A stretch of 64,000 bases of DNA from Streptomyces sp. NBC_00457 (GCF_036014015.1 NZ_CP107905.1:7130001-7194000), one strand, 5' to 3'. Counted from the first letter of the stretch, positions 17,686-26,783 are shown. Numbers and translations are program-made. The notes: generated by a model from the sequence alone, not told the origin.

Positions 17686-19722
17686 GTGATTTCCACCGCT
17701 ATTCGCGTCGCCCGGGTGGGCAGCACGGCCGAGCTGGCCGCAGCGGCCCTCATGATGCTGGGCTACCCGGCGCTCATGCTGGCCGCGCTCGTCCCGAGCG
17801 TTCCCACCTTCGCGGCCGCGGCCGCCGTGACGTATCTGGCGGACCACTATCTGCACCACAAGGGCAGCTATCTGATCAACCGCCTGAGCAAGGTGCGCGC
17901 GGGTCTGTCGATCCGCTTCCTGATCCGGCAGCTCCTGCTGGTCCTGCTGCTGGCCCGCCTCTCCCTCGCGGACGACCTGATCTTCTACGGCGCGATAGCC
18001 GGCTTCATCGCCTTCTACGGCCTCCAGGCCCCGCACGGCGCGCTGGTCACCCTCATCCGCAACCGCCGCCGGATGCCGGTCGCCACCCGCAATGTCGACC
18101 TGGCCTCCCGCATCCGCATCCCGGACGCCCCGCCGCGCCCGCTGCTGCACCGCTCCGCGGAGAGGATGCTCCACCTCGACCTCGCGGCCGTCACCGGCGT
18201 GATCGTCTCCGCGGGCATGAAGTCGGCCGCGGCGGGCTTCATCGGCATCGGCGTGACGCTGTTCCTGGGCTGCCTGTACGTCCTAGCGCTGGTGCCGTAC
18301 GTCCGCGGCTCGAAGATCCCGCCGAACGCGGAGAAGGTGCTGGCCGCCGTGGACGGCTGGCTGGGCGAGTACCGGCCTCAGACGGCGCTGTACTTCTCCG
18401 GGTCCAAGGACTCCGCGTACCAGGTCAACATGTGGCTGGAGACCATGGAGCAGCTGGACTCCAGGCCGCTGATCATCCTGCGTGAGCGCGCCGTCCTGGA
18501 ACGGATGGCGCCCACCACGGTCCCCGTCATCTGCGTGCCCGGAGGGGTGCACCTGATGAACATGGACCTCTCCACGGTGCGCGTCACGCTGTACGCGGCG
18601 AACGTCGGCAAGAACATCCACATGCTGCGCGTCCCGACCATGAAGCACGTCTTCATCGGCCACGGCGACAGCGACAAGCTGGCCAGCGTCAACCCGTTCA
18701 GCAAGGTGTACGACGAGGTGTGGACCGCCGGGCGGGCGGGCCGCGACCGTTACGCCATCGCCGACGTCGGCGTCCGCGACGAGGACATCGTGGAGGTCGG
18801 CCGCCCGCAGCTGGCGCCGATCGAGACGTGGCAGGGCGTGCCGGAGGGCGGCCGTATCCCGACCGTTCTCTACGCTCCCACCTGGGAGGGCTGGGACGAC
18901 AACCCCGGCAACACCTCCCTGCTGCTCGCCGGCGAGAACATCGTCCGCACCCTCATCACCGCCGACCCGCCGGTCCGCGTCCTGTACAAGCCGCACCCCT
19001 TCACCGGCACCCGCAGCGCCGCCGCCAAGACCGCCCATCAGCGCATCACCGCGTTGGTCGAGAAGGCCGCCGCCGAGGCCCGGGGCCCGGTCGACGAGGC
19101 CGCGCAGGACGCCGCCAAGGCCGAGCTGGCCCGTATCGAGGCCCGTATCGCGGAGCTGTCCGGCACCGGCGCCGAGAAGCGCGACGAGGCCGAGGCCACC
19201 CGGGACGGCGTGGTCGACGTGGCGCAGCACGAGGAGCTCGCCCGGCTGCGCGCCGAGTGGAACGACGCCTACTGGCGCTCCTTCCCCGCCCATGAGCACC
19301 GTGTCATCGAGGGCGCCGAACCGCGCCTGTACGACTGCTTCAACGTCTCCGACGCGATGGTCTCCGACATCTCCAGCGTGGTCTCGGACTTCATCGCCAG
19401 CGGCAAGCCGTACGCGGTCACCGACTCCGCCGAGCTGGGCGAGGAGGAGTTCAAGCGGCAGAACACCGCCGTGCGGGCCGCCGTCATTCTCAGCAACAGC
19501 GCCGCCGAGCTGGGCGGGCTGCTGGCCGCCGTCCGTGACCGGGCCGCCGATCCGCTGGCCGCGGACCGCAAGGAGCTGAAGCGGTATCTGCTCGGCCCGG
19601 ACGAGCCGAAGTCCATCGAGCAGTTCAACACCGCCGTGGCGAACCTGGCGTTGAAGGCCCAGACCCGCAACCTCGGCCAGGAGGCACGGACCGCGGCGAC
19701 GGAGGCGGAGCTGACGGGCTGA
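17686..19722 (+). CDS. CDP-glycerol/ribitol phosphotransferase family polymerase with membrane N-terminus
   Basis: Membrane-associated TagF/TarL-type transferase that would polymerise polyol-phosphate from its CDP form onto a lipid-linked wall polymer; 678 residues. The N-terminal ~215 residues hold several hydrophobic segments (about 12-50, 80-115 and 160-205), unusual for Bacillus TagF, which is peripheral. The C-terminal ~450 residues are the Glyphos_transf domain: FIGHGDSDKLASVN with its catalytic-type histidine, VLYAPTWEGWDD, VLYKPHPFTG and MVSDISSVVSDF. A charged helical insert lies at about 445-510. GTG 17686 is preceded by CAGGAG at about 11 bases. Glycerol versus ribitol cannot be told from sequence; the upstream CDP-ribitol-type enzyme favours ribitol. 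Confidence 0.88.
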   Translation: MISTAIRVARVGSTAELAAAALMMLGYPALMLAALVPSVPTFAAAAAVTYLADHYLHHKGSYLINRLSKVRAGLSIRFLIRQLLLVLLLARLSLADDLIFYGAIAGFIAFYGLQAPHGALVTLIRNRRRMPVATRNVDLASRIRIPDAPPRPLLHRSAERMLHLDLAAVTGVIVSAGMKSAAAGFIGIGVTLFLGCLYVLALVPYVRGSKIPPNAEKVLAAVDGWLGEYRPQTALYFSGSKDSAYQVNMWLETMEQLDSRPLIILRERAVLERMAPTTVPVICVPGGVHLMNMDLSTVRVTLYAANVGKNIHMLRVPTMKHVFIGHGDSDKLASVNPFSKVYDEVWTAGRAGRDRYAIADVGVRDEDIVEVGRPQLAPIETWQGVPEGGRIPTVLYAPTWEGWDDNPGNTSLLLAGENIVRTLITADPPVRVLYKPHPFTGTRSAAAKTAHQRITALVEKAAAEARGPVDEAAQDAAKAELARIEARIAELSGTGAEKRDEAEATRDGVVDVAQHEELARLRAEWNDAYWRSFPAHEHRVIEGAEPRLYDCFNVSDAMVSDISSVVSDFIASGKPYAVTDSAELGEEEFKRQNTAVRAAVILSNSAAELGGLLAAVRDRAADPLAADRKELKRYLLGPDEPKSIEQFNTAVANLALKAQTRNLGQEARTAATEAELTG

Positions 19723-19744
19723 CCGACCGCCACAAGCCCGACAG

Positions 19745-19778
19745 GGCCCCCGAGGAGCGAATTCCTCGGGGGCCTTTT
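19745..19778 (+). terminator. Rho-independent terminator after the polymerase
   Basis: A perfect 12-bp stem GGCCCCCGAGGA / TCCTCGGGGGCC with loop GCGAAT, followed by TTTT. Confidence 0.92.
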
Positions 19779-19908
19779 CGTCATCTGGAATTCGTATGAC
19801 GTAGGTCACTAATTCATGGCCTGGAAGCAACCGCTTCACCCACTCGCCCGTCTACAAGGTTGCAATAAAGAGATACGGGGGGAATGTCCCGTTAGCGAGG
19901 GGGAAAAT

Positions 19909-21201
19909 GTGACCGTGGCGCAGCCTGATGTGACCGTGATCATCGGGGCGTACGAAGCGATGCCGTATCTGGTCGAGTGCCTGGCATCCGTCGAGGCACA
20001 GACCATCGACCCGGAGCGCATCGAGGTCATCGCGGTCGACGACGGCTCGACGGACGGCACGGGGGAGTACCTGGAGGAGTTCGCGGCCCGCGCGCCGATG
20101 CACGTGACGGTGATCCGGCAGGCGAACTCGGGCGGCCCCAGCGGCCCGCGCAATGTCGGCCTGGGCAAGGCGGCCGGGCGGTACGTCTTCTTCCTCGACG
20201 CCGACGACCGGCTGGGCGCCGAGGCCCTGGAGCGGATGGTCGCGATGGCCGACCGCAACGGCACGGACGTCGTCCTCGGCAAGGTCGAGGGCATCAACCG
20301 CAAGGCGCCCAGGTCGATGTGGGGCAAGACGCTGGAGCGCACCGACGTCTACTCCTCCAACATCAAGTTCACGCTCAGCGCCCAGAAGCTGTTCCGCCGC
20401 GCGCTGCTGGACCGGCACGGCATGCGGTTCGACGAGTCCCTGTGGACCGGCGAGGACGCGCTGTTCACGATGGAGGCGTATCTGCGGGCCGACGGCGTCT
20501 CGGTGGTCGCGGACCACGTCTGCTACTACCTGGTCGGCCGCGACGACGGCAAGCATGTGACGAAGAGCGGCGGTTACACCCTGCGCTTCGACTCCGCCCG
20601 CGCCCTGATGCGCCTGATCACCGACCTCGTCCCGGCCGGCCCGCGCCGCGACATGCTCATGGTCCGGCCCTTCACGGTCACGCTGCTGCCGCAGTTCGGC
20701 CCCCAGTACCTCAAGGACAGCGAGGAGGTACGGCGCCACAAGATGGAGCTGGCCAAGCCGCTGATGGAGGCCTACTGGACCGAAGAGGTGGCCCGCCGCC
20801 TCAAGGTAGAGGAGCGGCTGCGGCTGCACCTGGTGGCCGGGCAGCGGTCCGAACTCCTCGTAGAGGTCCTGGAGTTCCTCCGCACGAAGAAGCAGGCCGC
20901 CCCCCTGCTGGAGAAGAAGGGCCGCCGCGTCTACCTCGCCTACCCCCTCTTCCGCGACCGCACGGCCGCCATACCCGACTCCGTCTACCTCGCCGAGCCC
21001 CGCGAGGCCCGCGCCGCCCCCGGCTACCGCGAGGGCGGCGCAGACGGGTTCGCGCGCAAGGTGATCCGCCGGGTACGCAGGGCGCTGCCCGCAGCGCCCC
21101 GAAGGGGCGCGGGGAACTGCGCGACCAGCCACGACGGACCCGCGGACGCGCAACGGACTGCCTGCGGAGCTCAGAGCACCGCCCTCCAGCGAAGCGCTTA
21201 G
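19909..21201 (+). CDS. GT2 glycosyltransferase with repeat-derived C-terminal tail
   Basis: Cytoplasmic GT-A glycosyltransferase, probably decorating the wall polymer made by the preceding genes; 430 residues. VTVIIGAYE, AVDDGSTDGTGEY near 42 and the DXD motif in FFLDADDRL near 95 are clear. A second helical region follows (about 215-330). GTG 19909 has GAGGGGG 5 bases upstream; the open frame extends to 19816 but without a ribosome site. From about residue 396 onward the sequence (PAAPRRGAGNCATSHDG...) is encoded by interspersed repeat copy B and the bases after it, so the true ancestral stop was probably earlier. The TAG stop interlocks with the TAA of the convergent pyruvyl transferase gene (4-base overlap). 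Confidence 0.85.
   Translation: MTVAQPDVTVIIGAYEAMPYLVECLASVEAQTIDPERIEVIAVDDGSTDGTGEYLEEFAARAPMHVTVIRQANSGGPSGPRNVGLGKAAGRYVFFLDADDRLGAEALERMVAMADRNGTDVVLGKVEGINRKAPRSMWGKTLERTDVYSSNIKFTLSAQKLFRRALLDRHGMRFDESLWTGEDALFTMEAYLRADGVSVVADHVCYYLVGRDDGKHVTKSGGYTLRFDSARALMRLITDLVPAGPRRDMLMVRPFTVTLLPQFGPQYLKDSEEVRRHKMELAKPLMEAYWTEEVARRLKVEERLRLHLVAGQRSELLVEVLEFLRTKKQAAPLLEKKGRRVYLAYPLFRDRTAAIPDSVYLAEPREARAAPGYREGGADGFARKVIRRVRRALPAAPRRGAGNCATSHDGPADAQRTACGAQSTALQRSA
21095..21146 (-). repeat. Interspersed hairpin repeat, copy B, inside a coding region
   Basis: GCGCCCC-gaa-GGGGCGC followed by GGGGAACTGCGCGACCAGCC and acgacggacccgc. It matches copy C (25934-25988) almost base for base and shares its CTGGTCGCGC and GCGCCCC parts (opposite strand) with copies A and D. 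Confidence 0.8.
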
Positions 21202-22625
21202 CGACCCGACTGCAGCGCCCGGCGGATCGGTCGTCCCACGACCCGCCGGGCCTTGCGATAGACCGAGGTCGAGGGCGCAGGCGCGGCCGGCGTGGCCGCG
21301 CGCTTCAGTTCCCGCTTCAACTTCGCGTTGTCCACCGCCAGTTCGGCGATACGGCTGTGCAGCCACCCGAACCGGGACGTGAGCGAGGCGATGTCCGCGT
21401 CGTTCCAGGGGCGGATGCCCGCCGGGAAGGCCAGGGAGCGCATGCGTGCGTCGAAGGCCGCACCGCCGTCACCATGCGTGAACGTGTTCCGCAGCCCGTT
21501 GCGGTCCAGAAACCCCGTGAACCGCTCGAAGCGCTCCTGGTGGCCGCCCGTCAGCTCGGCGAAGTCGGCCTCCTCGTAAAGCCGCGCGGGGTCGGTCGCT
21601 CCGGGGTCCTCGGGCAGCTGGTCGATCCTGCGGTGCGGGATGCCGAAGTAGCGGCACAGCTCCAGCGTGCGCGAGTCACCGCACAGCACGGTCGCGGGCG
21701 TACCGGCCAGCAGCGCCGCGATGTTGCCGTGGATACGGGAGCCGAAAGAGAAGTCGAACGGGCGCAGATCGTCGATCCACGTGATCGGATCGACGTAGAC
21801 GCGGGCCTTGTCCTCCCGGTACATCGGATGGTCCGGGTGCGTCGGCATCGCGGTGATCCGGCCGTTGGGGTCGGACAGGTCCCGCCAGTGCAACTGCCGT
21901 GCGTCGCTGAGGTTCTGGCCGATGAACCGGAGGTGCGGGTAGCGCTCGTGGGCGTGGCGGATGATCCGGTCCAGGCCCTGCGACCGTACGGCGCTGTGTG
22001 AGCCGTTGACGGCGATCCGGGAAGCGGCGGACAGCTCCGGCTGCCGCTTGGACACGGCGAGTTCCTTGCCGTAGAGGAACAGCGACGGGCAGCCGATCAC
22101 CTCGACGTCCCTGAACCCCATGTCCTTGAGGTACGTCTCCGTGAACTCGCCCCGCACACCGATCGAGGCGCTGCGGTCCAGCACCGCCGAGACGAACTCA
22201 CGCACGGTCGGCTCGATGGGCTTCAGCCGTGCCGGGTCGTAGGTCAGCCCGGTCTGCGCGCCGACGCCCAGCACGACGACCGGGATCCGCAGCCGGCCGA
22301 TGAGCCGCGTCAGCCGCTTCAGCTGCTGCTCGAACGACGGCCGGAAGGCGTTGGCCAGCGGCACGACGAAGGCGTCGTACTCCTCGTTGATCCGGGCTGC
22401 CGCGGAGACGTCCGTACGGATGCCGTTGGAGACGACCTCGGTATCCGGAGTCTCGAGGATCTTGTGCGCGGCGTCGCTGAAGATCAGGTTGCCGGAGTTG
22501 GTGGCGAACACGTCCCGGTGAAGGGCTTCCTCGATGGGGACGACGTCGTACGGGCTCTTCCCGGAACGGAGCAGAATGCGCTGCACACGGGCGCCCTGGC
22601 GATCTTTAGGTGGCACGGCGTTCAC
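21198..22625 (-). CDS. Polysaccharide pyruvyl transferase family protein
   Basis: Probably adds a pyruvyl ketal to a cell-wall sugar, using phosphoenolpyruvate as in CsaB-type enzymes; about 475 residues. The family core is visible: VVVLGVGAQTG near 120, SIGVRGEFTETYL near 160, and the C-terminal signature FSFGSRIHGNIAALLAGTPA near 300. A short coiled coil (IAELAVDNAKLKRELKRA) precedes a basic tail. Start choice is uncertain: GTG 22625 or GTG 22616 fit the frame, both without a clear ribosome site. The open frame continues upstream into the proB promoter and is not credible. The AT-rich stretch 22620-22680 probably holds its promoter. It converges on the preceding glycosyltransferase. Confidence 0.8.
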   Translation of the reverse strand: MNAVPPKDRQGARVQRILLRSGKSPYDVVPIEEALHRDVFATNSGNLIFSDAAHKILETPDTEVVSNGIRTDVSAAARINEEYDAFVVPLANAFRPSFEQQLKRLTRLIGRLRIPVVVLGVGAQTGLTYDPARLKPIEPTVREFVSAVLDRSASIGVRGEFTETYLKDMGFRDVEVIGCPSLFLYGKELAVSKRQPELSAASRIAVNGSHSAVRSQGLDRIIRHAHERYPHLRFIGQNLSDARQLHWRDLSDPNGRITAMPTHPDHPMYREDKARVYVDPITWIDDLRPFDFSFGSRIHGNIAALLAGTPATVLCGDSRTLELCRYFGIPHRRIDQLPEDPGATDPARLYEEADFAELTGGHQERFERFTGFLDRNGLRNTFTHGDGGAAFDARMRSLAFPAGIRPWNDADIASLTSRFGWLHSRIAELAVDNAKLKRELKRAATPAAPAPSTSVYRKARRVVGRPIRRALQSGR

Positions 22626-22759
22626 GTTAAATTTGCATGGCGTTTGATTACTAGAAGCAACCGGTACAACCTTTTTACCGTGCGCGACCTGTGAGGACAC
22701 GGTTACCGGACGCACGTCCAGGGACTGATATCGATGCGCGGTTCCTGGCCCCCTTCGCG

Positions 22760-22765
22760 TAGATT
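22760..22765 (+). promoter_or_regulatory. Candidate -10 of proB
   Basis: TAGATT fits the TANNNT pattern and would start transcription about 28 bases before proB. No clear -35 is present. Confidence 0.35.
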
Positions 22766-22798
22766 GCGGACAGCCGAGTGCGAGGGGACGGAAGCGAA

Positions 22799-23926
22799 GT
22801 GGCAGGGGCAAGGCAGGCCGTGAGCGAGGCCCGCAGGATCGTCGTCAAGGTGGGATCCTCGTCGCTGACCACCGCGTCCGGCGGCCTGGACGCCGACCGC
22901 GTCGACGCACTCGTGGACGTCCTCGCCAAGAGTCGCAGCGGGGGAGAGAAGGAGATCGTCCTCGTCTCCTCCGGCGCCATCGCGGCCGGACTCGCCCCGC
23001 TGGGGCTGCGCCGCCGCCCCAAGGACCTGGCCCGGCAGCAGGCCGCCGCCAGCGTCGGCCAGGGCCTGCTCGTCGCCCGCTACACCGCCTCCTTCGCCCG
23101 CTACGGCGTCCGCGTCGGCCAGGTGCTGCTGACCAGCGACGACATGAGCCGCCGCGCCCATCACCGCAACGCGCAGCGCACCCTCGACAAGCTCCTCGCG
23201 ATGGGCGCCCTCCCGGTCGTCAACGAGAACGACACCGTCGCCACGGACGAGATCCGCTTCGGCGACAACGACCGCCTCGCCGCCCTCGTCGCCCACCTCG
23301 TACGGGCCGACCTGCTGGTGCTGCTCTCCGACATCGACGGCGTGTACGACGGCGACCCGAGCAAGCCGGGCACCGCGCGGATAGCGGAGGTGCGTGACCC
23401 GTCGGACCTCGCCCACGTGGAGATCGGCAGCGCGGGCAAGGCCGGAGTCGGCACCGGCGGCATGGTCACCAAGGTCGAGGCCGCCCGTATCGCCGCCGCG
23501 GCCGGCATCTCCGTCGTGCTGACCAGCGCCATCCATGCCACCGAGGCGCTGTCCGGCGGTGACACCGGCACCTACTTCCACCCCACCGGCAAGCGGTCCG
23601 CCGACCGGCTGCTGTGGCTGCAGCACGCGTCCACCCCGCAGGGCTCGCTGACCCTGGACGACGGGGCGGTACGGGCGGTCGTCGAGCGCCGCACGTCGCT
23701 GCTGCCGGCCGGGATCGCCGCCGTCGAGGGTGAGTTCAGCGCGGGCGACCCCGTCGAACTGCGCGACACCGAGGGGCGTGCGGTGGCCCGCGGGCTCGTC
23801 AGCTTCGACGCCAAGGAGATCCCCCAGCTGCTCGGCCGCTCGACCCGGGAACTCGCCCGTGAACTGGGCCCGGCGTACGAACGTGAAGTCGTCCACCGGG
23901 ACGACCTCGTGATCCTGCACCCGTAG
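22799..23926 (+). CDS. proB: Glutamate 5-kinase
   Basis: Phosphorylates glutamate in the first step of proline synthesis; 375 residues. The amino-acid-kinase domain (about 10-260) has RIVVKVGSSSLT, LVSSGAIAAG, VVNENDTVA and LSDIDGVYDGDP. A PUA domain (about 285-368) follows, so this is the long E. coli-like form. GTG 22799 is used; a second in-frame GTG at 22820 directly before SEARRIVVKVG has a comparable purine-rich upstream. The gene ends inside a 21-base tandem duplication that also repeats its stop codon. proA follows about 700 bases downstream, with one unknown gene between. Confidence 0.94.
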   Translation: MAGARQAVSEARRIVVKVGSSSLTTASGGLDADRVDALVDVLAKSRSGGEKEIVLVSSGAIAAGLAPLGLRRRPKDLARQQAAASVGQGLLVARYTASFARYGVRVGQVLLTSDDMSRRAHHRNAQRTLDKLLAMGALPVVNENDTVATDEIRFGDNDRLAALVAHLVRADLLVLLSDIDGVYDGDPSKPGTARIAEVRDPSDLAHVEIGSAGKAGVGTGGMVTKVEAARIAAAAGISVVLTSAIHATEALSGGDTGTYFHPTGKRSADRLLWLQHASTPQGSLTLDDGAVRAVVERRTSLLPAGIAAVEGEFSAGDPVELRDTEGRAVARGLVSFDAKEIPQLLGRSTRELARELGPAYEREVVHRDDLVILHP

Positions 23927-23949
23927 AACGTGATCCTGCGCCCGTAAAA
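23908..23949 (+). repeat. 21-base tandem duplication covering the proB stop
   Basis: CGTGATCCTGCACCCGTAGAA (first unit, 23908-23928) is followed by a copy (23929-23949) with two base changes. Both units are in the proB frame and each carries a stop (TAG, then TAA). This looks like a slippage product. Confidence 0.85.
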
Positions 23950-24007
23950 GGTGACCGTTGCGCAAAACAGCCCCGCGGCGGCTTGCGGCCTGCTCAACTT
24001 TGTCTTA

Positions 24008-24052
24008 GGGACCGATCCCTCAGGGGCCGATCCCTTGGGGACCATTCCGCAC
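24008..24052 (+). repeat. 15-base imperfect tandem repeat
   Basis: GGGACCGATCCCTCA, GGGGCCGATCCCTTG and a decayed third unit GGGACCATTCCGCAC run head to tail upstream of the gene at 24074. Confidence 0.7.
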
Positions 24053-24073
24053 GACCATCGTAAGGAGGCCGTC

Positions 24074-24535
24074 GTGAGACGAGTGCGCCCTGGGGCGGCC
24101 GCGTCCCGCGACGGTGTTCCCTCCCGCGCGGGCGGCGAGGAGCGCACCCTGACCAGCGTCGCGGCCGGCGACCGGTACGAGGAGCCGAAGGACGCGCCCC
24201 GTCTGTGGCACGTCACCTTGAGCGTCTCCGGCGCCGAGACCCCGCTGAAGGAGGTACGGCGCTGCCTCGAGCAGCTCGCCCACGACCACCCCTTTCTGCT
24301 GACCAGCCGCTATGCGGTCGACCACGCCGAGATCCGCTACTGGGAAGAGGCCCGCGACCTGCACGACGCCGCCGCCGTCGCCCTGCGCCTGTGGGGCGAA
24401 CACCGCCAGTCCGCGGGACTGCCGCCCTGGGAGATCGTCGGCCTGGAGGTCATCGACCGCGAGACCTACCACCAGCGGATCGCGGAGGGCTACGGACCGC
24501 CGCCTGCGTCGCCGGTCGGCGTCCACCCGTATTGA
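24074..24535 (+). CDS. Conserved unknown protein between proB and proA
   Basis: Soluble protein of 153 residues with no motif I recognise. After a charged, probably flexible N-terminus (1-45) the rest ([13 protein letters not shown]... to about 135) suggests an alpha/beta fold with alternating strands and helices, perhaps ferredoxin-like (ACT-like). Trp and acidic residues are frequent ([13 protein letters not shown]). GTG 24074 is chosen because a strong AAGGAGG lies 5 bases upstream; the frame is open back to 23951 but crosses the 15-base repeats. Its place inside the proline locus hints at a link to proline or stress metabolism, which is unproven. Confidence 0.75.
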   Translation: MRRVRPGAAASRDGVPSRAGGEERTLTSVAAGDRYEEPKDAPRLWHVTLSVSGAETPLKEVRRCLEQLAHDHPFLLTSRYAVDHAEIRYWEEARDLHDAAAVALRLWGEHRQSAGLPPWEIVGLEVIDRETYHQRIAEGYGPPPASPVGVHPY

Positions 24536-24617
24536 GCGGTCGAGCGGTCGTTTTGCCGAGTCCGGGCAGCTTGTCTCGGGGTTTGGGATGGCGGCCGGAC
24601 CGACCCGTTCCGCGCAC

Positions 24618-24623
24618 TACGCT
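24618..24623 (+). promoter_or_regulatory. -10 element of a leaderless proA transcript
   Basis: TACGCT lies exactly 6 bases before the proA ATG, so transcription should begin at or next to the A of the start codon. No Shine-Dalgarno sequence is present (CTTCCCTTATG), in agreement with this. Confidence 0.55.
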
Positions 24624-24629
24624 TCCCTT

Positions 24630-25916
24630 ATGACCACGCTTTCGCCGTACGACTCGATGTCCCCGGTCACCCGGGCCGCCTACCGCGCCAAGGCCGCCGC
24701 AGCCGACCTCGCGCCGCTGCCGCGGGCCGAGAAGGACGACGCGCTGCTCGCCATCGCGGACGCGCTGGAGGTCCGTACGAGCGACGTCGTCGAGGCCAAC
24801 GCCAAGGACATCGCCAAGGCCCGCGAGGCCGGCACCAGCGAGGCCATCGTCGACCGGCTGACGCTGACGCCGGAGCGGATCCGGGCGATCGCCTCCGACG
24901 TGCGGGACGTCGTGGCCCTGCCCGACCCGGTCGGCGAGGTCGTCCGCGGCTCGACCCTCCCGAACGGCATCGACCTGCGCCAGGTCCGCGTCCCGCTGGG
25001 CGTCGTCGGGATCATCTACGAGGCCCGCCCGAACGTCACCGTGGACGCCGCCGCCCTCTGCCTGAAGTCCGGGAACGCCGTGCTGCTGCGGGGCTCCGCC
25101 TCCGCCTACGAATCGAACACCGCGCTGGTGCGGGTGCTGCGCGACGCCGTGGGCGGCGCCGGGCTGCCCGCCGACGCCGTCCAGCTCGTGCCCGGCGAGA
25201 GCCGCGAGAGCGTACGCGAGCTGATGCGGGCGCGCGGCCTGGTCGACGTACTGATCCCGCGCGGCGGCGCCTCGCTGATCCAGACCGTCGTCCAGGAGTC
25301 CGTCGTCCCGGTCATCGAGACCGGCACCGGCAACTGCCACGTCTACGTCGACGCCCACGCCGACCTCGACATGGCCATCGACATCCTGATCAACTCCAAG
25401 GCACAGCGCGTCAGCGTCTGCAACGCCGCCGAGACGCTCCTGGTCCACCAGGACATCGCGCCTCAGTTCCTGCCGCGCGCCCTGGACGCCCTCGCGGAGG
25501 CCGGGGTCACCGTGCACGCCGACGAGCGGGTACTGGCGTACGCGAAGGACTCCAAGGCGACGGTCGTCGAGGCCACGCCGGAGGACTGGGAGACCGAGTA
25601 CCTGTCGTACGACATCGCCGCGGCGGTCGTCGACTCGCTCGACAAGGCCGTCGAGCACATCCGGCTGTGGACCTCCGGCCACACCGAGGCGATCGTCACG
25701 ACCTCGCAGCAGGCCGCCCGCCGCTTCACCCAGCTGGTCGACTCCACCACGGTCGCGGTGAACGCCTCCACCCGCTTCACCGACGGCGGCCAGTTCGGCT
25801 TCGGCGCGGAGATCGGCATCTCCACCCAGAAGCTCCACGCCCGCGGCCCGATGGGCCTGCCAGAACTGACCAGCACGAAGTACATCGTCACGGGAGATGG
25901 CCACGTACGCCGCTGA
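24630..25916 (+). CDS. proA: Gamma-glutamyl phosphate reductase
   Basis: NADPH-dependent reduction of gamma-glutamyl phosphate to the semialdehyde, second step of proline synthesis; 428 residues. An aldehyde-dehydrogenase fold is shown by [21 protein letters not shown] near 128, [21 protein letters not shown], and the catalytic cysteine in [10 protein letters not shown] near residue 264. The end carries [14 protein letters not shown], typical of ProA. It appears leaderless (see the -10 at 24618). Repeat copy C, with its GCGCCCC hairpin, lies 17 bases after the stop and may terminate it. Confidence 0.96.
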   Translation: MTTLSPYDSMSPVTRAAYRAKAAAADLAPLPRAEKDDALLAIADALEVRTSDVVEANAKDIAKAREAGTSEAIVDRLTLTPERIRAIASDVRDVVALPDPVGEVVRGSTLPNGIDLRQVRVPLGVVGIIYEARPNVTVDAAALCLKSGNAVLLRGSASAYESNTALVRVLRDAVGGAGLPADAVQLVPGESRESVRELMRARGLVDVLIPRGGASLIQTVVQESVVPVIETGTGNCHVYVDAHADLDMAIDILINSKAQRVSVCNAAETLLVHQDIAPQFLPRALDALAEAGVTVHADERVLAYAKDSKATVVEATPEDWETEYLSYDIAAAVVDSLDKAVEHIRLWTSGHTEAIVTTSQQAARRFTQLVDSTTVAVNASTRFTDGGQFGFGAEIGISTQKLHARGPMGLPELTSTKYIVTGDGHVRR

Positions 25917-25933
25917 TACAGCCCCGGTAGTGG

Positions 25934-25988
25934 CAGCGCCCCAAAGGGGCGCGGGGAACTGCGCGACCAGCCACGACGGGCCCGCAGA
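25934..25988 (-). repeat. Interspersed hairpin repeat, copy C
   Basis: GCGCCCC-aaa-GGGGCGC, then GGGGAACTGCGCGACCAGCC and acgacgggcccgcagac; differs from copy B at only a few bases. It sits just after proA. Confidence 0.8.
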
Positions 25989-26083
25989 CGACCGACCACC
26001 CGTCACGGCACCACCCGCGGAGCGAGTCGTCTCACAGGGCGGATGAATTTCCATACCGTCTGCCCAAATTGATCCCTCCGGTC

Positions 26084-26089
26084 TACTCT
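26084..26089 (+). promoter_or_regulatory. -10 element, leaderless GTG gene
   Basis: TACTCT is separated by 6 bases from GTG 26096. The same hexamer and spacing recur before the related gene at 26784. Confidence 0.5.
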
Positions 26090-26095
26090 GGATCC

Positions 26096-26671
26096 GTGCC
26101 GGAGGACGTGGGGGGCACGCCGTTCCCTGACGGCTGGGAGCCCGACGACGACCACGACCGCGGGGTGTCGGACGAAGAGTTCGCCTCCGTGGTCTTCGAC
26201 GAGGCCTTCGTACGGTCGGCCGTGGTGCACGAGCCGACCGCCGTCGAACGCCTCCTGGCCGCTGCCCAGGCCAGAGCCGAGGCCTCCGAGGCCGAGGCCC
26301 GCCGGGCCCACCGCAGAGGCGAACGGTACGAGGACGGCTACGGCCCCGACGATCGCGGCGGTTTCGGCCATGATCCGGACTTCGACGACCTGGACGACCC
26401 CGACACCCTCAACGGCCGCTACGGCGCTCCGGGGACCTACGGCAAGCAGGTCCGCTGGCACCGCCCCGTCGCCTGGATGCTCGCCATCCTGATGGGCATC
26501 GGCATGGTCGCGCTGGCTTTCACGGCGGTCTACCGGGGCGCGTCCTCGGGCAACCGGGACAGGGTCCCGCCACCCGCCTCCACCGGCCTCGAACAGGGCA
26601 GTGCGGCGGCACCCTCCGCTTCCGCCAGCTACTCCCAGCCATCGGTCCCCGCGACCCCGCGCACGCCCTGA
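26096..26671 (+). CDS. Single-pass membrane protein, paralogue 1 of a tandem pair
   Basis: Unknown function, 191 residues. The cytoplasmic N-terminus is acidic and carries FASVVFDEAFVRSAVVHEPTA near residue 30, followed by an Ala/Glu helix and an Asp/Gly-rich stretch. One transmembrane helix (VAWMLAILMGIGMVALAFTAVY, about 125-146) is followed by a short Ser/Pro-rich outside tail. The VVFDExFVRxA motif is shared with the next gene, which has a much larger outer domain. GTG 26096 is favoured because a -10 element lies 6 bases before it; no ribosome site is present. The two genes look like duplicated sensors or wall-linked proteins, but nothing in the sequence shows an activity. Confidence 0.75.
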   Translation: MPEDVGGTPFPDGWEPDDDHDRGVSDEEFASVVFDEAFVRSAVVHEPTAVERLLAAAQARAEASEAEARRAHRRGERYEDGYGPDDRGGFGHDPDFDDLDDPDTLNGRYGAPGTYGKQVRWHRPVAWMLAILMGIGMVALAFTAVYRGASSGNRDRVPPPASTGLEQGSAAAPSASASYSQPSVPATPRTP

Positions 26672-26771
26672 CATCCGCCCCCGACAGGCCCTGATCACCC
26701 TGGGACCATCCTGGTGAGAACCTGTCAGAACTTGTCGTATACCAGGGCGTTTACCTGGCCTCCCGGAGACC

Positions 26772-26777
26772 TACTCT
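26772..26777 (+). promoter_or_regulatory. -10 element, leaderless ATG gene
   Basis: TACTCT, 6 bases before ATG 26784; TTTACC (26750-26755) is a plausible -35 at 16-base spacing. Confidence 0.55.
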
Positions 26778-26783
26778 GAAGAT

